Source: Caulobacteraceae bacterium (GTDB taxonomy: Bacteria; Pseudomonadota; Alphaproteobacteria; Caulobacterales; Caulobacteraceae). From it: a stretch of 7,683 nucleotides of DNA. How positions within the stretch are numbered: the stretch's first letter is position 1; every line of letters begins with the position of its first letter. Position numbers and translations under genes: made by a program. The DNA is taken from contig CANMXH010000106.1 of assembly GCA_947501315.1 (NCBI GenBank), positions 1 to 7,683 on the forward strand. The letters run 5' to 3'. Below the pieces are notes generated by a model. That model was not told the origin of the DNA, did no database searches, and worked only from the letters and a program-made list of their open reading frames with translations. This document shows, one piece after another, positions 1-5,679 of this stretch.

Positions 1-1
1 G

Positions 2-1198
2 ACCCGGGGGTCCATAGCCCTGAAATTCGCCCTGGTCGTTCCGGCGGTCGCCATGCTGAGCGTCGGCGCGGTCGATCTTACGGCCGTCACCTCGGCCCAG
101 ACCCGCCTGCAGGCTGTCGCCGATGCGGGAGCCCTGGCCGCTGCCCCGGCCCTGGCCCTGGCCACCGACGGTGCTGCGGCCCGCGAGCGCGCGGCCTCCT
201 TCGTGGCCGCAGAACTCAGCCAGTGGCCCGATGCCCCGACGGTGGTCGGGACCTATGAAATCGTGGAGCAGGGTGGGCAGCGCGGAATCCGGGTCCTGCT
301 GAAGGCCAACCGGCCGTCATTTTTCGCCAATATGCTGCCGCCGGGCGGCTGGGATTTCGTGGGCGACGCGACCGCCACCTCCGTCGGACTGGTCCCCATG
401 TGTGTGCTGACCATCGGCCGTGGGGAGGACTACATGCTGGAACTCAAAAACCGCTCCCTGCTCGAGGCACCCGAATGCCTGGTCCATTCGAACCGGGACA
501 TCCAGGTCGATAACGGCAGCAGGCTCCTGGGAGAGGCAATTCAGGCCGTCAACAGTGCGACCGGAAACATCAGCCCCATGGCCGGAACAGGTGTTAAGCG
601 TATCGAGGATCCCTTTGCCCAATTGGTCCTCAGACCACCGGGCGGCAAATGCAACGAGAGCATTTTCAACGAAAATACCAGACGAATAGCGCCCGGAATA
701 CACTGCGATATATCTCTTGACGAAGGCACTTATCGGCTAGAACCCGGCGAACACTGGTTCAAAGACAGCAAACTTGATATAAAATCACGCGCTACGCTTA
801 TAGGCGAGGATGTCGTCCTGTTGTTCGGCAGGGACGGAAGCATGGAGTTGAGGGGCAATGCACGGATCGATCTGACCGGTCGCAGGAGCGGAGACCTTGC
901 GGGCCTCGTTATCGCCACCTCGCGGAACCACGAAGAAAGGCTGCGCATCACCAGCACGCGGGTCGAGCGACTTGAGGGCGTGATATATGCGCCAGATACA
1001 ATCCTGGAGATCGAGGGCGAAGCCGACGTTGGCCGCCAAAGCGCCTGGACCGTGATCGTCGCAAAAGGCATCGAACTCAAAAACAGGCCCAACCTGTTTA
1101 TCAACGCCAACTATGGAGCCTCCGACGTGCCGGTGCCCAGTGGCGTCGGTCCAAATACAGCTGGTGCAAGTAGTGGTGGCTCGCGCCTGATCCAGTAG
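2..1198 (+). CDS. TadG-like Flp/Tad pilus-associated protein, 5' end outside the window
   Basis: The frame is open to the left edge, and the residues before the first ATG (53) are still part of the protein. The segment reads RGSIALKFALVVPAVAML and then SVGAVDL. This is the hydrophobic N-terminal anchor of the TadG-like family (TadE/TadG pseudopilin-type leader, PF13400-like), followed by the usual QTRLQAVADAGALAAA helix. At least 398 residues are visible, and the true start lies upstream. Counting from the ATG at 53, cysteines are at 117, 142, 200 and 218. The pattern 'PMCVL...' followed by a Cys about 25 residues on is typical of TadG-related proteins. Residues about 215-355 form repeated short strands (LEPGEHWFKDSKLDIKSRA, later LEGVIYAPDTILEIEG), as in the beta-rich C-terminal part of this family. 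Likely role: envelope protein associated with the tight-adherence pilus, anchored in the inner membrane and facing the periplasm. That role is inferred from family membership. No other tad gene is visible. Codons 205-311 contain several rare ATA/AGA codons. Confidence 0.8.
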   Translation, partial: TRGSIALKFALVVPAVAMLSVGAVDLTAVTSAQTRLQAVADAGALAAAPALALATDGAAARERAASFVAAELSQWPDAPTVVGTYEIVEQGGQRGIRVLLKANRPSFFANMLPPGGWDFVGDATATSVGLVPMCVLTIGRGEDYMLELKNRSLLEAPECLVHSNRDIQVDNGSRLLGEAIQAVNSATGNISPMAGTGVKRIEDPFAQLVLRPPGGKCNESIFNENTRRIAPGIHCDISLDEGTYRLEPGEHWFKDSKLDIKSRATLIGEDVVLLFGRDGSMELRGNARIDLTGRRSGDLAGLVIATSRNHEERLRITSTRVERLEGVIYAPDTILEIEGEADVGRQSAWTVIVAKGIELKNRPNLFINANYGASDVPVPSGVGPNTAGASSGGSRLIQ

Positions 1199-1222
1199 GC
1201 CGGCAACCGGGGTGCCCCGGCC
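1198..1222 (+). terminator. GC-rich hairpin just after the TadG-like gene
   Basis: GGCCGG (1198-1203, overlapping the stop codon) can pair with CCGGCC (1217-1222). An alternative inner stem is CCGGG (1207-1211) with CCCGG (1216-1220). No T-tract follows, so this is at best a weak or Rho-assisted terminator. Confidence 0.35.
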
Positions 1223-1450
1223 TCGCTCAGATCCGGCATGCTGGTCGCGGTCAGGGCGGCCTGCCTGAATCAGCGGCAACCAGACAGGCGATGCCCCGGT
1301 CGGCCATCCGCCTGCGGGATCGTCGCTCCGGACGCAGAATCTCTTCGCCCGAATGTGACCTGAGTCGCTCGGCACCGGGGATGTTGTCCCGGCCCCGTCC
1401 GGAACAGGGCGTCCCTTCCGCGAAGGGATCCGGACGCAGAGACCGGCTTG
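1223..1450. other. Non-coding spacer before metK with hairpins and a 12-bp direct repeat
   Basis: No convincing gene is seen on either strand; short open frames here are in GC-rich DNA and lack family resemblance. The spacer contains a hairpin with a 9-bp stem (CAGGCGATG at 1286-1294 against CATCcGCCTG at 1306-1315, one bulged C). TCCGGACGCAGA is repeated at 1327-1338 and 1429-1440. GCGTCC (1409-1414) can pair with GGACGC (1432-1437) around an inner CCCTTC/GAAGGG pair. Three GANTC sites lie at 1268-1272, 1337-1341 and 1362-1366. It does not match a SAM riboswitch class that I can recognise by eye. Confidence 0.45.
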
Positions 1451-1476
1451 AACATATAAAGATATCTTTATATGTT
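1448..1476 (+). promoter_or_regulatory. Candidate metK promoter
   Basis: TTGAAC (1448-1453) as -35 and TATGTT (1471-1476) as -10 are separated by exactly 17 nt. Transcription would start near 1482-1484, leaving a short leader of about 25 nt that carries the GGAG ribosome site. The whole spacer and the -10 lie inside the 26-bp palindrome, so a bound regulator would block the promoter. The assignment is by consensus only. Confidence 0.5.
1451..1476. promoter_or_regulatory. Perfect 26-bp palindrome, probable metK operator
   Basis: The left half AACATATAAAGAT (1451-1463) is followed directly by its exact reverse complement (1464-1476). It is AT-rich in an otherwise GC-rich region, and it sits over the -10 and spacer of the candidate metK promoter, 31 nt before the start codon. 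A long AT-rich dyad of this kind is typical of a dimeric winged-helix repressor. The best guess is an ArsR-family SahR-type regulator of the SAM/S-adenosylhomocysteine cycle, which is known to control metK-like genes in Proteobacteria. That assignment is inference from location and motif style, and no regulator gene is in the window. Confidence 0.7.
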
Positions 1477-1507
1477 TGCCGACCTTCTCGCCTTCCGGAG
1501 CCGCGTC

Positions 1508-2707
1508 TTGTCCCGTTCGTCCTTCCTCTTCACTTCGGAAAGCGTCTCCGAGGGCCATCCTGACAAGGTTGCGGACCGCATCTCCGACACCGTCGTGGAC
1601 CTGTTCCTGTCCAAGGACCCCTATGCCCGCGTCGCCTGCGAGACGCTGACGACGACCAATCTGGTCGTGCTGGCGGGGGAAATCCGCGGTGAGGGGATCA
1701 TGGGTACCGACGGCCAGTGGGCCCCGGGCGTCCCCGCCGAGATCGAGGCCGCCGTGCGCGCCGCGGTGCGCGACATCGGCTATGCGCAGTCCGGCTTTCA
1801 CTGGCAGACCTTCGAATTCATCAACCGCCTGCATGGCCAGTCGGCCGACATCGCGGTCGGCGTCGACGCCGCCGGCAGCAAGGACGAGGGCGCTGGCGAC
1901 CAGGGCATCATGTTCGGCTATGCCTCGAACGAGACGCCCGAGCTCATGCCGGCGACCCTGCAATACAGCCACAACATCCTGAAGCGGCTCGCCGAGGTCC
2001 GCCACGGCGGCGAGACACGGCTGGAACCCGACGCCAAGTCGCAGGTCACCATCCAGTATGAGGACGGTGTGCCGGTGCGCGCCACCTCGATCGTCCTGTC
2101 CACCCAGCACGCCCCGGGCCTGACCCAGGCCGAGGTCGCAGCGATCGTCAAACCGCACATTCTCGACGTCCTGCCCGCGGGTTTCACCGACGACCGCACC
2201 GTCTGGCACATCAATCCGACCGGCATCTTCGAGATCGGCGGACCGGACGGTGATTCCGGTCTGACCGGCCGCAAGATCATCGTCGACACCTATGGCGGTG
2301 CGGCCCCGCACGGCGGCGGCGCATTTTCCGGCAAGGACCCGACCAAGGTCGACCGCTCGGCCGCCTATGCCTGCCGCTACCTGGCCAAGAACATCGTCGC
2401 CGCCGGCCTGGCCGACCGCTGCACCATCCAGATTTCCTATGCCATCGGCGTGGCCAAGCCCCAGTCGATCCACGTCGACCTGCACGGCACCGGCAAGGGC
2501 GCCATCACCGAGGCGGTGCTGGAGGCCAACATCCTCGGCCTGATCGGCGGGGCCACCCCGCGCGCCATCCGCGAACACCTGGGCCTGAACAAACCCATCT
2601 ATGCCCGCACCGCCGCCTATGGCCATTTCGGCCGCGCGCCGGATGCCGACGGCGGGTTCAGCTGGGAGAAGACCGATCTGGTCGACCAGCTGAAGGCGCT
2701 GGCCTGA
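1508..2707 (+). CDS. metK: S-adenosylmethionine synthetase (methionine adenosyltransferase)
   Basis: The enzyme makes S-adenosylmethionine from ATP and L-methionine, releasing phosphate and diphosphate. It is a cytoplasmic tetramer needing Mg2+ and K+. Family landmarks, numbered from the TTG start, are the N-terminal FTSESVSEGHPDK (GHPDK at 16-20, ATP binding), signature 1 GAGDQGIMFGY (128-138), and signature 2 GGGAFSGKDPTKVDRS (269-284, with phosphate/metal contacts). The C-terminal YGHFGR is at 371-376. The length of 399 aa is normal for the family. I chose TTG 1508 because GGAG (1497-1500) precedes it by 7 nt and the protein then begins MSRSSFLFTSES, as homologues do. The upstream in-frame ATG (1472) lies inside the palindromic operator, lacks a ribosome site and would add 12 unrelated residues. 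Its product feeds TrmB, encoded next. Probably repressed through the palindrome upstream. Confidence 0.97.
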   Translation: MSRSSFLFTSESVSEGHPDKVADRISDTVVDLFLSKDPYARVACETLTTTNLVVLAGEIRGEGIMGTDGQWAPGVPAEIEAAVRAAVRDIGYAQSGFHWQTFEFINRLHGQSADIAVGVDAAGSKDEGAGDQGIMFGYASNETPELMPATLQYSHNILKRLAEVRHGGETRLEPDAKSQVTIQYEDGVPVRATSIVLSTQHAPGLTQAEVAAIVKPHILDVLPAGFTDDRTVWHINPTGIFEIGGPDGDSGLTGRKIIVDTYGGAAPHGGGAFSGKDPTKVDRSAAYACRYLAKNIVAAGLADRCTIQISYAIGVAKPQSIHVDLHGTGKGAITEAVLEANILGLIGGATPRAIREHLGLNKPIYARTAAYGHFGRAPDADGGFSWEKTDLVDQLKALA

Positions 2708-2715
2708 TCGAGCTT

Positions 2716-2770
2716 CCTTCTCCCCTTGCGGGAGAAGGTGGCCGAGCGAAGCGAGGTCGGATGAGGGGTC
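2716..2770 (+). repeat. REP-like palindromic repeat, copy 1
   Basis: This 55-nt unit starts with a perfect 9-bp stem (CCTTCTCCC 2716-2724, GGGAGAAGG 2730-2738, 5-nt loop). It continues through a variable middle with a small GCGAAGC hairpin and ends in GGATGAGGGGTC. The same unit occurs inverted at 2825-2877. Repeats of this 'CTTCTCCC...GGGAGAAGGTGGC...GATGAGGGG' type are, to my recollection, common between genes in alphaproteobacteria. Lying 8 nt after the metK stop, it may act as a transcription end or mRNA stabiliser. Confidence 0.85.
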
Positions 2771-2824
2771 GCTCGGACGGCTCCCTCATCATTGACCTGA
2801 AACGCTCATCGGACAGGCTGGCGT

Positions 2825-2877
2825 GACCCCTCATCCGTCAGCCTTCGGCTGCCACCTTCTCCCGCAAGGGGAGAAGG
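2825..2877 (-). repeat. REP-like palindromic repeat, copy 2 (inverted)
   Basis: The reverse complement of this 53-nt stretch matches copy 1 exactly over the outer 27 nt and the last 13 nt. It differs mainly in the middle, where it has AGCC-GAA-GGCT in place of the copy 1 sequence. Together the copies could fold into one long hairpin with a 54-nt loop (2771-2824). The element ends 14 nt before the trmB start, so it lies in the trmB leader if metK transcription reads through. Confidence 0.85.
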
Positions 2878-2891
2878 GATAGGTAGCGCTC

Positions 2892-3587
2892 ATGGCCCCT
2901 TCCGACCAACCCGCCCACCCGCCGCTCCGCTCGTTCGGCCGCATCAAGTCGCGCGCGATCAAGCCGCGTCAGGCGGCCCTGTTCGACACCCTCCTGCCCG
3001 GCATTGCCCTGCCGGATCCCAAGGCCGGGCCGATCGATCCGCTCGCCCTGATGCCAGGTGCGAAGGCGGTCTGGCTCGAGATCGGTTTCGGCGGCGGCGA
3101 GCATCTGGCGGCCCAGGCGGCGCGCCACCCCGACACCTTGATGATCGGCTGCGAGCCCTTCCTGAACGGCGTCGCCTCGGCCCTGCGCCATATCGAGGAG
3201 GGCGGGCTGAAGAACGTCCGGCTGCACACCGACGACGCGCGCGATGTGATGACCGCCCTGCCCGACGCCTCGCTGGACCGGGTCATGATCCTGTTCCCCG
3301 ACCCCTGGCACAAGGCGCGGCACAACAAGCGCCGGCTGGTGCAGGTCGAGACGGCGGCCGAAATCGCCCGGCTGTTGAAGCCCGGCGGAGCCTTGCGCTT
3401 CGTCACCGACTGGAAGGACTATGCCGACTGGGCGCTGGAGAAGTTCGAGCGCACGCCCGGTCTGGTCTGGCAGGCCGAGGCCGCCGACGACTGGCGCACG
3501 GCCCCGGCCGACCATGTGGTCACCCGCTATGAAGAGAAGAAGCTGGGCGACACGGCACCGATCTTTCTCGACTTTCTCCGCATATGA
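2892..3587 (+). CDS. trmB: tRNA (guanine-N7-)-methyltransferase
   Basis: The enzyme transfers a methyl group from SAM to N7 of guanosine 46 in the variable loop of tRNAs. It is cytoplasmic and has a class I Rossmann-fold. The 231 residues show motif I EIGFGGGE (63-70), the acidic E88 that follows strand 2, and DDAR at 114-117. The diagnostic PDPWHKARHNKRR (136-148) and the C-terminal TRYE (211-214) are also present. The N-terminus is basic (RSFGRIKSRAIKPRQ), as in other TrmB proteins. The ATG at 2892 is preceded by a modest AGG (2881-2883). The gene follows metK after the REP pair, and its last bases overlap an ATG (ATGA at 3584-3587). The next gene more likely starts 18 nt after the stop. 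Length and motifs are normal. Confidence 0.95.
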   Translation: MAPSDQPAHPPLRSFGRIKSRAIKPRQAALFDTLLPGIALPDPKAGPIDPLALMPGAKAVWLEIGFGGGEHLAAQAARHPDTLMIGCEPFLNGVASALRHIEEGGLKNVRLHTDDARDVMTALPDASLDRVMILFPDPWHKARHNKRRLVQVETAAEIARLLKPGGALRFVTDWKDYADWALEKFERTPGLVWQAEAADDWRTAPADHVVTRYEEKKLGDTAPIFLDFLRI

Positions 3588-3591
3588 ACCT

Positions 3592-3597
3592 GAAGGA
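3592..3597 (+). promoter_or_regulatory. Ribosome binding site fixing the DUF1993 gene start
   Basis: GAAGGA lies 7 nt before ATG 3605. The earlier in-frame ATG at 3584 has no such site at the right distance. This decides for the 167-aa form starting MSLPLDTLS. Confidence 0.6.
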
Positions 3598-3604
3598 CCG
3601 CCGC

Positions 3605-4108
3605 ATGAGCCTCCCCCTCGACACCCTCTCGACCTCCATGTTCCTGCGCGGCCTGAAGGTCCTGTCCGGACTGATCGACCGGGCGGCGGAGTCTGGTCTG
3701 GATGAGGCGACCCTGATGGAGGCCCGGCTGGCCCCTGACATGCGACCCTTCCCCGACCAGATCCGCATGGCGGCCTTCTCGGCCCGCAGCGGCATCGCAC
3801 GACTGACCGACCAGCCGTGGCCGAAGACCGACGACACGGAAGCCACCCTGGCCGAGCTGAAGGCCACCGTCGCCCTGTCGATCGCCTTCATCGAGGGCGT
3901 CGAGGCTGCGGCCTTCGCCGGCGGCGAGACCCGCCGGATCGAGCTGCGCTTCCCAGGCATCGAATTGAATTTCGAAGGCCAGGGCTATCTGACCAGCTTC
4001 GCCCTGCCGAATTTCTATTTCCACCTGTCGATGGCCTACGCCATCCTGCGCCATCTGGGCGTGCCGCTGGGCAAGCGGGACTTCCTGGGCCAGCTGGACA
4101 TGATCTGA
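3605..4108 (+). CDS. DUF1993 family protein (DinB-like helical bundle)
   Basis: The 167-aa protein matches the DUF1993 family (PF09351-like). The N-terminus is SLPLDTLSTSMFLRGLKVLSG, ARLAPDM follows at residues 40-46, and the long C-terminal signature contains FALPNFYFH (132-140), AYAILR (144-149) and GVPLGKRDFLG (152-162). The family is predicted to adopt the four-helix DinB/YfiT fold. H140 could be a metal ligand, but no function is established. The start was chosen by the GAAGGA site and by homologues beginning a few residues before the LxxxS segment. Only 17 nt separate it from trmB, so the two are likely co-transcribed and perhaps translationally linked. Codon use is like its neighbours. 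To my recollection, DUF1993 genes sit beside trmB/metK in Caulobacterales. Confidence 0.9.
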   Translation: MSLPLDTLSTSMFLRGLKVLSGLIDRAAESGLDEATLMEARLAPDMRPFPDQIRMAAFSARSGIARLTDQPWPKTDDTEATLAELKATVALSIAFIEGVEAAAFAGGETRRIELRFPGIELNFEGQGYLTSFALPNFYFHLSMAYAILRHLGVPLGKRDFLGQLDMI

Positions 4109-4133
4109 GCCGAATCCGGACTCTCTTCGGCTC
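4107..4133 (+). terminator. Hairpin after the DUF1993 gene
   Basis: GAGCCGAA (4107-4114) pairs perfectly with TTCGGCTC (4126-4133), an 8-bp stem with an 11-nt loop that starts at the stop codon. There is no T-run after it. It probably marks the end of the metK-trmB-DUF1993 block. Two GANTC sites (4112-4116, 4119-4123) lie within it. Confidence 0.45.
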
Positions 4134-4192
4134 TATGCCACCCCAGCTTGCAGAGGCGTTCGTTTTCCAGCATTTTGGCCTCGGGGAAAGCC

Positions 4193-5293
4193 ATGTCGGA
4201 CAACCGAGGGGAGTATCGTATTCGCGTCGAGGCCCTGCGTGCGCGCGGGCGAGAAATGTTGCGCCGGGACGCCCGCTGGCGGCGTCTGCTCCAGCTCGGC
4301 TTCATTTTGGGTGGCGCGACGCTCACGGGTGTTTGCGAGGTTCTGCTTAACTCTGAAAACCTCCTTCCCGGGGTTCGGGGTTCGATCCAGACGCTGTGGT
4401 TCGTCGGCCTGTTCTTGATCCTGCTGGCCGGTGTCATTCTGGCCTATATCGACCAGACGGCTCCCGAGGTTCTGGCCGAAGCCGACCTGGCGTTGGCGGC
4501 CGCCCGCAAACTTGAAGAGGATAGTCGCCAGTCAACTGCCGTCGAAATGGCCCGCCTTGAGCAGCTTGCGCAAAGCGCGTTGTCGGGCGTGGACGAGGCC
4601 GAGCAGACCATCGTCGACATGGCCGACGACATTGAGCGGATGCAGGAAGCCGGACTCCGTCTCGGGACGCTATACTCCCTGACGCGCTCGGCTCTTCTGG
4701 AAGGCGTCGAGGCCATCGTCATCGGCCGGTCGCCCGACAAGGAACAGCGTAGGGCGCTGGCTGTCCTGGTGTTGGACAGCTTCGGCCTCTTCTCGAACCG
4801 TCTATTCGGCTTCCTCGACGAGTACTGGTCTCTTACGATTCTGACGCCGGTGCGTGAGCCTGACGGCGTTGATCGCCTCACCTGTTATGCAACGCGTCGA
4901 TCCTCGCGGAACGACGAGCAACGAACGCACCGGACATGGGAGCGGGGCGAGGGATGCGCCGGCTTGGCATGGGAGGCCGCAGAGGAGCGCGTCATCCCCG
5001 ACATTGAGGTCGAGCAAACCCTGAGGGTTCGGAAGGCAAACCAACACCGAGGCGATTCGTCTCGGCATCGGTCGCTGGCCGCCGTGCCGATCATGGTCGG
5101 CTCGGAAGTGGTGGGCGTCCTCTGCGCCTCAAGCTCGGTCGCAAACCGATTCATCCGATCCGCTGCGGGCGAACCTCCGAGTCTGGAGATCGACACAGTC
5201 GAACCGCTCAGGGCAATAGCCAGTCACCTTGCAATCCTCTTCGCCTTGACTCATCTTGACGACTCAATTCCGCAAAGCGCCCCACATGGCTAA
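4193..5293 (+). CDS. Membrane-anchored coiled-coil protein with C-terminal GAF-like sensor domain
   Basis: I do not recognise a named family for the whole 366-aa protein. Visible layout: a strongly basic N-terminal tail (RARGREMLRRDARWRR), then two hydrophobic helices at about 32-52 (LLQLGFILGGATLTGVCEVLL) and 66-85 (LWFVGLFLILLAGVILAY) with a short loop. A charged heptad-like helix follows at about 91-155. The C-terminal part, about 208-352, reads like a GAF domain: YWSLTILTPV, WERGEGCAGLAWEA, VIPDIE and LAAVPIMVGSEVVGVLCASS. By the positive-inside rule, both ends are cytoplasmic. No kinase, cyclase, GGDEF/EAL or nuclease motif is visible, so it may sense a small molecule and signal through a partner. 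ATG 4193 has GGGG (4183-4186) 6 nt ahead; the alternative TTG 4148 lacks support. The next gene overlaps its stop. Codon use is less GC-biased than in metK, trmB or nusA, which suggests acquired DNA. Confidence 0.8.
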   Translation: MSDNRGEYRIRVEALRARGREMLRRDARWRRLLQLGFILGGATLTGVCEVLLNSENLLPGVRGSIQTLWFVGLFLILLAGVILAYIDQTAPEVLAEADLALAAARKLEEDSRQSTAVEMARLEQLAQSALSGVDEAEQTIVDMADDIERMQEAGLRLGTLYSLTRSALLEGVEAIVIGRSPDKEQRRALAVLVLDSFGLFSNRLFGFLDEYWSLTILTPVREPDGVDRLTCYATRRSSRNDEQRTHRTWERGEGCAGLAWEAAEERVIPDIEVEQTLRVRKANQHRGDSSRHRSLAAVPIMVGSEVVGVLCASSSVANRFIRSAAGEPPSLEIDTVEPLRAIASHLAILFALTHLDDSIPQSAPHG

Positions 5294-5543
5294 AACTCAA
5301 CAGGCCTTCCCGGTGGCGGAGGCCGCGAACATCGATTCCCAGATCAGCTCGACGGCGCAACGGCTGTTCGGCCAAGGGACTAGCGTCTCCAGCGACCTCC
5401 AGACCTTGAAGACGCTGATCGATCGCCGCGCCGCCCTGCTCGCACCTCCGGCCGCGAAGGTCACCGCCGATCGTTTGCGCGCCATCAAGGTCCGACTGCA
5501 GCAGGAGGCGAAGGCTATCAGGGCGACAGCTGACCTCGACTAG
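5286..5543 (+). CDS. Small helical protein of unknown function, overlapping the GAF gene
   Basis: This 85-aa protein (MAKTQQAFPVAEAANIDSQI...) is not recognised. It has no membrane segment, signal peptide or cysteine. It is predicted to be mostly helical, with a first helix pair around 15-55 (TLKTLIDRRAALL), a break at PPAAK, and a basic C-terminal helix (DRLRAIKVRLQQEAKAIRA) ending in an acidic tail. ATG 5286 overlaps the TAA of the GAF gene by 8 nt (ATGGCTAA), so translation is probably coupled. No clear ribosome site of its own is seen. An in-frame TTG at 5256 would lengthen the protein by 10 residues and is less likely. The overlap suggests that the two products work together, for example as a sensor and a small cytoplasmic partner. 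This is inference. Confidence 0.65.
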   Translation: MAKTQQAFPVAEAANIDSQISSTAQRLFGQGTSVSSDLQTLKTLIDRRAALLAPPAAKVTADRLRAIKVRLQQEAKAIRATADLD

Positions 5544-5556
5544 GTGCCGACACGAG

Positions 5557-5575
5557 AGGGGCTGACAAAGCCCCT
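5557..5575 (+). terminator. Hairpin after the accessory cassette
   Basis: AGGGGCT (5557-5563) and AGCCCCT (5569-5575) form a 7-bp perfect stem with a 5-nt loop, 14 nt after the small gene stop. Only TTA follows, so it is not a strong intrinsic terminator. It overlaps the candidate rimP -35. Confidence 0.5.
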
Positions 5576-5590
5576 TACCCCGGCTATACG
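5562..5590 (+). promoter_or_regulatory. Candidate rimP-nusA promoter
   Basis: CTGACA (5562-5567) and TATACG (5585-5590) are separated by 17 nt. The GGCTATAC context also resembles the Caulobacter housekeeping -10 (GCTANA type). The predicted start is near 5597, giving a leader of about 70-85 nt before rimP. The call is by consensus only. Confidence 0.5.
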
Positions 5591-5601
5591 CACCAGCACA
5601 T

Positions 5602-5666
5602 CGTTAGACCGGCGTCCTAACGGCGCCGTTTGAGCGGCGGCCGTTTTGGTCCGCCGCTTTTTGTTT
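5602..5666 (+). terminator. Intrinsic terminator / possible attenuator in the rimP leader
   Basis: AGCGGCGG (5633-5640) pairs with CCGCCGCT (5651-5658), an 8-bp GC stem with a 10-nt loop, followed by TTTTTGTTT (5658-5666). This is the best intrinsic terminator in the window. Upstream, CGTTAG (5602-5607) can pair with CTAACG (5617-5622). CGCCG (5624-5628) can pair with CGGCG (5635-5639), which would break the terminator stem. The T-tract touches the rimP start, so rimP-nusA expression must read through it or begin after it. Attenuation of rimP-nusA is reported in gammaproteobacteria; applying it here is inference. Confidence 0.7.
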
Positions 5667-5679
5667 GGACCGAGCCCCG

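Noticed and set aside
1223..1450. SAM riboswitch upstream of metK
   Set aside because: Hairpins exist, but no recognisable SAM-I, SAM-II, SAM-IV/V or SAM/SAH consensus could be seen, and the candidate promoter lies downstream of this segment.
1472..1507. Longer metK form starting at ATG 1472
   Set aside because: The ATG lies inside the palindrome and within the predicted -10, has no ribosome site, and the added residues do not match MetK proteins.
785..2626. 613-codon open frame on the minus strand across the TadG-like gene and metK
   Set aside because: It is antisense to a certain metK and to the TadG-like gene, has a low-complexity G/A/D/R-rich translation without family resemblance, and is explained by GC-biased codons leaving the opposite frame open.
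3527..4054. Minus-strand and alternate-frame ORFs over the trmB end and the DUF1993 gene
   Set aside because: They overlap a recognised family on the other strand and have biased, meaningless translations.
5256..5285. TTG extension of the small accessory protein
   Set aside because: There is no ribosome site, and the ATG at 5286 overlapping the previous stop is a better coupled start.
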